In this document: piece after piece, positions 57,873 through 64,000 of the stretch
How positions within the stretch are numbered: the stretch's first letter is position 1
Layout: every line of letters begins with the position of its first letter
From: Oegoconia quadripuncta
Lineage: Eukaryota; Arthropoda; Insecta; Lepidoptera; Autostichidae
Assembly (NCBI GenBank): GCA_949316235.1
Contig: OX438748.1
Span: forward strand, 2,235,001 to 2,299,000
DNA: 64,000 bases
Reading direction: 5' to 3'
Translations under genes and position numbers: made by a program
Notes under the pieces: generated by a model
Database searches by the model: none
Told to the model about the DNA's origin: nothing
What the model saw: the letters and a program-made list of their open reading frames with translations, nothing else

Positions 57873-58388
57873 CTAAATTAAAATTATACCTAAGGCAAAG
57901 ACGTCATCCAGAACTCCCGATTGCGGTATGGACTCTAACACACTGGCTGCATTACCTCTCTGAACAGCCAGACTGAGACGTTGAGCGAGGTATGCGCCAG
58001 CCCGTAAATCGCACGAGGCCAGCACCAATCTGGTCGAGAGACCGTGGACGAAATTCCTGGTGTCAGAAGACCAAGGTCCCATAGTTTCTACTGCAAGCGC
58101 CACAACCTCATGGCTTCCCAATAGGGATGAGTACTTGCGGCGCTTGAGCAGCTGTGCTTCCTCTGCCGCAGCTCTGGCTCTCGAAGAGGTTTCGGGGATG
58201 TGAGAGGGTGCCAAAGTATCGACGCAAGTAGCGTCCCATATCAAGGTTCGCGCTAGTGACCATGGCACCAATGTCGCCCCATCCGGCCTCTTGCCATCAT
58301 CCCTGGATAAGCCGCAGGGCTCCAGAGACGCGGGAACACCAGCAGTAGCAAGCGCTCGACGTATTAAATCATTGATGGTGCCATAGAC
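57873..58388 (-). pseudogene. Retroelement C-terminal fragment with KRPDG and WDATCVDT
   Basis: The minus strand is open from about 58388 to 57873 (about 172 codons): INDLIRRALATAGVPASLEP, CGLSRDDGKRPDGATLVPWS, LIWDATCVDTLAPSHIPETS, AQRLSLAVQRGNAASVLESI. I know this conserved module from many animal RT-like ORFs. The [KR]-PD...D spacing resembles a PD-(D/E)XK (restriction-like) nuclease, but I cannot prove which element clade it belongs to. A TAA lies just upstream of the open stretch. Confidence 0.6.
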
Positions 58389-58636
58389 TTAAATTGACTT
58401 TCAACAAATGATATAATATGCCTTACGTTGAAATAAATGTTTGAAGTTTGAATAAGGTGCATATTTATTTAAAAACAGTAACAAATAAAGAGATGGAATT
58501 TAAATATAAACTAGAACAAATGTAAAAAATTGGGGCCGCGAGGCAAGGTACCCAAAACAAAGAATTAAAATAAATAAATAATAAAAGACTTGGAGAAAAT
58601 ATGAGTTCCAAATAAACGCGTGATAGGAACCCTATG

Positions 58637-59236
58637 AATCCCACCAGTCGCATATCACTCTCCGACAGGCGCGGGCGTCGATGATGAATCCCACCAGTCG
58701 CATATCAATCTCCGACAGGCGCGGGCGTCGATGATGAATCCCACCAGTCGCATATCAATCTCCGACAGGCGCGGGCGTCGATGATGAATCCCACCAGTCG
58801 CATATCACTCTCCGACAGGCGCGGGCGTCGATGATGAATCCCACCAGTCGCATATCAATCTCCGACAGGCGCGGGCGTCGATGATGAATCCCACCAGTCG
58901 CATATCAATCTCCGACAGGCGCGGGCGTCGATGATGAATCCCACCAGTCGCATATCACTCTCCGACAGGCGCGGGCGTCGATGATTAATCCCACCAGACG
59001 CATATCAATCTCCGACAGGCGCGGGCGTCGATGATGAATCCCACCAGTCGCATATCACTCTCCGACAGGCGCGGGCGTCGATGATGAATCCCACCAGACG
59101 CATATCACTCTCCGACAGGCGCGGGCGTCGATGATGAATCCCACCAGACGCATATCAATCTCCGACAGGCGCGGGCGTCGATGATGAATCCCACCAGTCG
59201 CATATCAATCTCCGACAGGCGCGGGCGTCGATGATG
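58637..59236. repeat. Minisatellite, 12 x 50 bp
   Basis: Twelve 50-bp units without spacers (AATCCCACCAGTCGCATATC, then TCTCCGACAGGCGCGGGCGT), starting every 50 bases from 58637 to 59187. Units differ at two alternating sites (TCAATC/TCACTC and GTCG/GACG). GC-rich in AT-rich surroundings. Fifty is not a multiple of three, so it is not coding. Confidence 0.95.
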
Positions 59237-59528
59237 GTTTAAAAAAAAATAACTACCTATGCCAATAACTTCTATTTCACTTACCTATTGGGTAAGTAGG
59301 GTAGGGTACTCCATTTTTTTCTTACTGTAAAAAAACTCAACGGTATATTTATTCAGTCTTTCACATATTACAAATACACCGTATAGTTACTTCATACAGA
59401 TTAGTTACAAAAATTATATGTAGCTATTCTTAATCATTTATCTAACTCAATCGTCCATCAATCTCACCAAAGGGAATATAATCACCTTATATTTATTTTT
59501 AATATAATTAGCTGTGAAAATGCTCTAA

Positions 59529-60015
59529 GGCCCGTATTAATAAACCATTCTCAAGATTGAGAACAGTTTTATGATCGGTCTCAAGTAAACATGTTGATTA
59601 ATAAACCTAACTTGAGACCTGAAAAGCACGTGCTTAACACTTAAGCAGTACTCACTTGAGAGGTGCGCGTATTAATAAACGAAACTCAAGACTATCATTC
59701 ATTCGCCGCTGAGGCGAATACTACTCAGCTGAGTAGACCTCAAGATTGGTTTATATATTAGCACGGAACTTCTTAAGACACATATTTGGATACATAAGTT
59801 TAAATGTATCGTCTTGCAATCGTTCACTGAGCCAATTTCGTAATTTGTACTTAATTGTAATCCGTGGATAACTGTAATTGGCTTTCTAGTTTGTAATACC
59901 TTGTTTGAAATATCATCTATGTTGTAAGCTGTTGTTATCCCTAAGAAAAAAAAAACAAAAAGACATATCGGGTGATACAGCCTCATGTATTGAGATTGTT
60001 TTATTAATACGGGCC
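59529..60015. mobile_element. Harbinger-like MITE with TAA target duplication
   Basis: 487 bp, left end GGCCCGTATTAATAAACCAT, right end inverted (TTTTATTAATACGGGCC), flanked on both sides by TAA. A 3-bp TWA duplication and G-rich TIRs fit PIF/Harbinger. The interior has several CTCAAGATTGAG / CTTGAGACC palindromes. Confidence 0.8.
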
Positions 60016-60198
60016 TAAGTATGAATCTCACAACACTGCATATACGCCTCTAAAACTCGGCCAATTCCCAGCGAACACATCACACTCGGTCTCTATCTAA
60101 CAAGGCGTTGAGTGAGAAGACTGCGCAGGAGAGGAGTTTTGGTGGGCTACTGTACCTACGCACGTTCGGCAGCGCCAACAACCTGTGACCTCGAGCCC

Positions 60199-60234
60199 CC
60201 TTGTAGTTATTGGCCCCCTTGTAGTTATTGGGGG
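60199..60234 (+). repeat. 18-bp direct duplication
   Basis: CCCCCTTGTAGTTATTGG appears twice in a row. Short tandem duplication in unassigned DNA. Confidence 0.7.
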
Positions 60235-60837
60235 CAAAAAGTCGGCAAACTTGCTCAATCAACTCCGGACACTCGATATCGCCACAAAGAATACGTCATA
60301 CGGTAACCATTAAGGTAAAATTGTGCCTAATTTCTTAAGAGTGCTCAACATGCAAAACAAGAAATTTGTTGGATACATAATAATAACAAGTACTATTCGG
60401 GGAGAAACGGCGCTTGGGAATGCTGGAGAAGGATTATGCGCAGGATGAAAAGCTGGCGAACACGTGTAATAGGGGTCTCTTGTGCGTACGGGTTGGGTAC
60501 AGTCAACCAGAAGGTGTGCAGCGTATCGATAAGGAAAACCAGAGATTCACATTCACAGTTATTTATTTATCTGACTCTAAATTATACGAAACAGTATTAC
60601 ACTTTAGTAACTTATTAGTAATCTGTGGTATTACATAGAAACACGGTACACGAGGGCGAGTTAGCGAGGAGCGCGACGGGGAACGACTGGCGAGCCCACG
60701 CGGTGCAATCGTTCGCTAACCCGCTGGTGATATTTGAGAACGTATTACGTCACATACATTGTGTCCCTACATAAATCCTCCCTTTAAAAAAATATTGATT
60801 TTGGAGTTCCATCCCAAAATTCATAAAGAATTCATAA

Positions 60838-61440
60838 AGGGCAGTGGTAGGAAAATAAAAATGTTTGAAAGTTGCGGACTTTTAATACCGCTCTCTGGGC
60901 TCTTTCGAGTTTGATTAGGTGAGATTTAGAGGCACCGCCCAAAGACCCCAAGTAACGCAATAGGTGACGAGAGATTGACAAAGAGATTGATAAACCATTT
61001 CAAGTATGGTAGTGTATTTTGTAGTGGTAGAGCCACGCTGTAAGCTATTAGCTTGCAGCATGAATGGGCCGGCTCGACCGGGGAAGTACCACCCTCTCGC
61101 AGAATACCGACGTCTGAGTTAGTACCCCAGGAGGGTACCAGCACTGCTGGAGAATCCCTCATCGCTCAGGCTGCCCTACTTATTCTGGGGTGGACACCTT
61201 CCTCAGAGGCCGGCAACGCATCTGTGACCCTTTGGGTGTCCATGGGCGGCGGTGATTGCTTTCCATCAGGTGACCCGCATGCTCGTTTGCCGCCCTCTCA
61301 TATAAAAAAAAAAAAAAAAAAAGTATATTGGGCTCAGCTACGTGTCGTAGGTTTTTAAAGATGAAAATCAATTTTCGAAAGTTTGTTATCAATAACTCCT
61401 AGGTATTTTATTTTATCCACTCTGAATACATATTAATATT
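60838..61440 (-). pseudogene. LINE RT fragment split by a SINE
   Basis: The minus strand begins VDKIKYLGVIDNKLS then FIFKNLRHVAEPNI, is interrupted at about 61322-61025, and resumes with LEMVYQSLCQSLVTYCVTWG and, after a frameshift, GGASKSHLIKLERAQRAVLK. These are the KYLG...WG-x-A-x-x-x-H-x-x-x-L-x-x-x-QRA-x-[RL] landmarks after the RT palm in non-LTR elements. Confidence 0.75.
61050..61322 (+). mobile_element. Retroposed SINE/LINE 3' end inserted into LINE
   Basis: AATGGGCCGGCTCGACCGGG, CCACCCTCTCGCAGAATACC, GTGTCCATGGGCGGCGGTGA, CATCAGGTGACCCGCATGCT, then poly(A). The longest copy here of the family also seen at 2152 and 15480. Confidence 0.75.
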
Positions 61441-61555
61441 ATATAGAAGTACATGAAAAATTCAAACTTTATTTGTAAAGGGCACGCAGAAATGCTTTTT
61501 GTACCTTTTCCAGGAGTAATGTATATATTTCAAAAGGTTGTTTCCAACATTTTAG

Positions 61556-61712
61556 CACTTCACCTCAATCACACCTGGTGTTAAGTGAAGATGAGCGCGA
61601 AAGTGGAAGCGTACTGAACCGGAAACCCCATCTTATTTGGGGGACTGGTTATCTTATCTTTGACAACCGGAACACAATAACGCTATAACATTGCTTCTTG
61701 GCGGCAGACTTC
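61556..61712 (-). mobile_element. SINE family A, truncated
   Basis: CACCTCAATCACACCTGGTG through GGCGGCAGACTT. Head and tail are both missing. Confidence 0.72.
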
Positions 61713-62135
61713 ATTGTTTATCCTGCGGGACTACACACTATCGGGATAAAAATATCCAGGGTATATTCTACTTATACACCGTGTAACGGTTAAGTGTAGT
61801 CATATTTTAAGGGCTTGTTCTACCCATCAATACGAACAACTTTTACTATGGGGGCAACTTCGAAATCGCGAAAAAAAAATGAGCTGTTCCATAGAAAATT
61901 TCAATAACCTCCCGATGCAATGTATGAAACAGCTGATTTTTTTTTCGCGATTTCGAAGTTGCCCCCATAGTAAAAGTTGTTCGTATTGATGGGTAGAACA
62001 AGCCCTTAAAATATGACTACACTTAACCGTTACACCCTGTATACCAAATTTCATCCAAATCCGTTCAACCGTTTCGCCGTGATTGAGCAAGAAAAAAACA
62101 AACATCTAAACTTTCGCATTTATATATTAGTTAGA
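61713..62135 (+). mobile_element. Lep1/Helitron-like repeat interrupted by a MITE
   Basis: Left part (TATCCTGCGGGACTACACAC, TATCGGGATAAAAATATCCA) and right part (TACCAAATTTCATCCAAATC, GTTTCGCCGTGATTGAGCAA, ACTTTCGCATTTATATATTA) belong to one common repeat, separated by the 61777-62039 element. Confidence 0.6.
61777..62039. mobile_element. Near-perfect 263-bp palindromic MITE, TA-flanked
   Basis: Arms of about 110 bp (from CACCGTGTAACGGTTAAGTG to its inverse ending CACTTAACCGTTACACCCTG) with very few mismatches around a roughly 40-base centre. Both sides are flanked by TA. The high arm identity suggests recent origin. Confidence 0.9.
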
Positions 62136-62386
62136 TGTGTATGTACAAATCTTTTGTCATTTTATAATAAAATATACTTAAGTACATAAGTAAAATCAAT
62201 AATCAGTAATTCGCCAACACGTACTCGGGGATTTTCCACTTGAAGTGAAGACGTTTTTTCAATGCACCATGCAGCGGGAACACGAGTTCTTGAAATTTCT
62301 CCTTGTCTCACCAATATGCCAAAGCAGTGTGGCAAAAGGAGATAATCATATAAAAGTGTTTCCATCTATTTATAATATCTCGTTGG

Positions 62387-62568
62387 TCACACGTCGACTG
62401 CTTCAATTTTCTTTTCAGCTTCGTCTTCTTTAAGCAATGGCGACGTTCCACACATGCGCACATCCTTTGTGTACGCGATGACTCCGATGCACAAGCCTGA
62501 GATGACTAGCCAGATGCCTCCCATGTAGAAGGTCAGGTCCCAAGACCCAGTCACATCTTTCAGCATGC
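62387..62568 (-). CDS. Last exon of a monocarboxylate-transporter-like (SLC16/MFS) protein
   Basis: Read on the minus strand, an acceptor (CTTATTTACCAG) is followed by 59 codons and TGA: GMLKDVTGSWDLTFYMGGIW, LVISGLCIGVIAYTKDVRMC and a charged tail, LLKEDEAEKKIEAVDV. The G-x-x-x-D-x-TGS-[WY]-D-LTFY pattern followed by a hydrophobic span is what I expect at TM11-TM12 of SLC16 monocarboxylate transporters (MFS, proton-coupled carboxylate carriers in the plasma membrane). The rest of the gene must lie beyond the right edge. It is convergent with RasGRF. Another MFS subfamily is possible. Confidence 0.72.
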
Positions 62569-62635
62569 CTGGTAAATAAGAAATGATACTTTCTTTAACT
62601 AGGAATATAACAGAATCTCCTTGACAGTCTTAAGA

Positions 62636-62979
62636 TTCAACCGCCTCCGTGGCTCAATGTAAACAACATAGGGTTTACGAATCGGAGGTCGCGGGTTCGA
62701 TCCCCATCGGGGTACATGTTTAGTACTCGGTTTGGTTGGTGGTAGGGCATTTTAAATGTCCGCCTGGCTAGCTACCACCATCTTATCTAAATCTGCCGCC
62801 AAACAGCAATGTTAATAGCATTGTTGTGTTCCGGTTGTCAGAGATAAGATAGCCAGTTCCCCAAATTATTTGGGTTTCCGGGTCAGTACGCTTCCACCTT
62901 CGGCCTCATCTTCACTTAAAATCAGGTGTGATTGAGGTCAAGTGCTAACCCGTTGAGAATAAAAAAAAAAAAAAAAAAG
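62636..62979 (+). mobile_element. SINE family A, full length reference copy
   Basis: tRNA-like head CCGCCTCCGTGGCTCAATGT (A box), GTCGCGGGTTCGATCCCCAT (B box), body with CCACCATCTTATCTAAATCT, CTTCACTTAAAATCAGGTGT, and an A tail at 62961-62978. The most complete member of at least eleven copies in the window. It lies 68 bases upstream (on the minus strand) of the transporter exon. Confidence 0.88.
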
Positions 62980-63089
62980 ATGGTTTATCCCACACGTCAT
63001 TCTATACAAACTTTCAAATCAATCCGAAATGAATAAACCGATCTTAATGAAACGTTATATGCATAAGCAGGATACAAAAAGATTCTTTG

Positions 63090-63312
63090 ACGACCGATTG
63101 GTGTAGTGGATAGTGACCCTATCAGCGAAACCAACGGTTGCGGGTTCGAATCCCGCGAGGGGTAAATGTTTGTGTGATGAATACGAACATTTATTCTCGA
63201 GTCTTGGATATTTATATATGTTTATCCGTTATCTAGTATCCATAGCACAAGCTTTGCTTAGTTTCGGACTAGATGATAGGTGTAAGTGTCTGAAATATTT
63301 ATCAACATCATA
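63090..63312 (+). mobile_element. SINE family C, full length
   Basis: Head CGATTGGTGTAGTGGATAGT (A box), GGTTGCGGGTTCGAATCCCG (B box), then TGTGATGAATACGAACATTT and TATCTAGTATCCATAGCACA, ending TCTGAAATATTTATCAACAT. Confidence 0.83.
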
Positions 63313-63447
63313 GAATAAAAGGTGGTAGTGAACATTTTCAAAATATCGAATTTAAAAGAATATATTTCATTTTACTTTATTTTGTGTTACTTTTGACAAC
63401 CTAAAGTCGCTCTAATTTAGTTTCATTACTCTTTTTCTTTTTTTTTG

Positions 63448-63560
63448 AGAGCGTCGGTGGCTCAGCGTTTAAGACGCGTTATCCTAATTTAGGTGGTCCG
63501 GTTTCGATTCTCAAGCAGACCATGTACCAATGACTTTTTAAATTTAATTGCGCCGTTTGT
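63448..63560 (+). mobile_element. SINE family B, head only
   Basis: GCGTCGGTGGCTCAGCGTTT and GTCCGGTTTCGATTCTCAAG, a diverged tRNA-like head cut short about 95 bases in. Confidence 0.72.
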
Positions 63561-63654
63561 TTCATTTTTAACCACCCGACGTTTGCGTGTGTGTATAGGT
63601 ACCTAGTTTCGTGCGTTAAGCGGGTTTATTCCGTCTAGTGACGCATTTGATAAA

Positions 63655-64000
63655 TTAATATTTCTTTTTATATACAGAATGTTCAGTAATGTCATCGCTG
63701 GCTATGATGACGTCGTCAATATAACAGTATAAAAAATCAAGTCCTTGTAATACTGAATTATTCATGAACCGTTGAAAGGTTTGGGCTGCATTACGTAATC
63801 CAAAAGGCATACGAGGAAATTCAAATAAGCCAAAAGGGGTAATTATCGCGGTCTTCTCTATATCATCTGGCGCGACAGAAAGACAATGATACGCTCTATT
63901 TATATCAATACGTGAAAATATTTTCTTGTCCGTCAGTAGATAGGTAAAATCCTGCAGACGCGGAATCGGGTATCTGTCCGGTTTCGTAATGGCATTTAGA
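63655..64000 (-). pseudogene. Ty3/Gypsy LTR retrotransposon reverse transcriptase fragment
   Basis: The minus strand is open from the window edge: KPDRYPIPRLQDF, KIFSRIDINRAYH, FGLFEFPRMPFGLRNAAQTF and the catalytic YIDDVIIAS. These are RT motifs typical of Ty3/Gypsy elements. Homology stops about 10 residues after YIDD and the frame ends in TAA at 63655, so the C-terminal RT, RNase H and integrase are not joined here. It probably lies inside an intron of the transporter gene. Confidence 0.88.

Larger units (their letters stand above)
57188..59344. mobile_element. Composite TIR element carrying LINE pieces and a minisatellite
   Basis: The left arm (57188-57345) and right arm (59240-59344, ending AAAAAAACTCAACGGT) match the arms of the 16510-17262 foldback element in inverted orientation. 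Between them are a jockey-like LINE (57375-57812), a retroelement coding fragment (57815-58388) and a 12-unit minisatellite (58637-59236). I infer one element that took insertions. Two separate partial copies are the alternative. Confidence 0.55.

Noticed and set aside
58465..58653. Hydrophobic 62-codon minus ORF
   Set aside because: Overlaps the first minisatellite unit and AT-rich flank; the membrane-like look reflects T-rich codons.
58637..59236. CRISPR-like array
   Set aside because: The 50-bp units are contiguous with no unique spacers, in a eukaryotic genome with no Cas genes. It is a minisatellite.
60380..60760. Possible LTR or gene in a GC-richer patch
   Set aside because: Some phrases look like retroelement DNA, but no terminal repeat, primer site or protein motif could be shown.

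Overview
This looks like nuclear DNA from an insect, most probably a moth or butterfly. It is AT-rich and intron-rich, and crowded with tRNA-headed SINEs, 5'-truncated jockey-like and RTE-like LINE pieces, and short inverted-repeat elements (MITEs) of kinds I associate with lepidopteran genomes. The organism call is inference; no species marker is present.

The backbone of the window is one apparently complete gene on the + strand, 4623-43917: an insect orthologue of Ras-specific guanine nucleotide-releasing factor (Ras-GRF1/2). I assembled 32 coding exons by eye. Every intron is GT-AG and every phase joins, giving 1,357 residues ending in TAG at 43915. Domain order is PH, coiled coil, IQ (calmodulin site), DH (Rho/Rac GEF), PH, REM, a long Ser-rich linker, then the CDC25 Ras-GEF domain, as in vertebrate Ras-GRF. 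The first four exons are spread by introns full of transposons (intron 4 is 15.2 kb). From exon 5 on the gene is compact. A 21-nt candidate microexon (38432-38452) lies in intron 23.

Layout: 1-4622, 5' flank of LINE and SINE debris. 4623-12200, exons 1-4, with a 35-bp-TIR element (6787-8988) and a second TIR element (9267-10974) in intron 2. 12201-27377, intron 4, a transposon graveyard (LINEs, a 5S-rRNA-derived SINE, a foldback element with 100-bp arms). 27378-43917, exons 5-32. 43918-62386, intergenic: about 9 kb of AT-rich DNA with little in it, then two GTGTCGATTCGG MITEs, foldbacks, a composite TIR element (57188-59344) carrying LINE pieces and a 12 x 50-bp minisatellite, a Harbinger-like MITE, and a LINE split by a SINE. 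62387-62568, minus strand, the last exon of what looks like an SLC16-type monocarboxylate transporter whose other exons lie to the right. 63655-64000, a Ty3/Gypsy reverse transcriptase fragment, minus strand.

The two host genes are convergent and show no obvious functional link. Ras-GRF couples calcium/calmodulin and Rho-family signalling to Ras; the transporter would move small carboxylates across the plasma membrane. I found no CRISPR array, operon or clearly new multi-gene system. The most notable points are the complete Ras-GRF gene model, its candidate microexon and the nested element structures.
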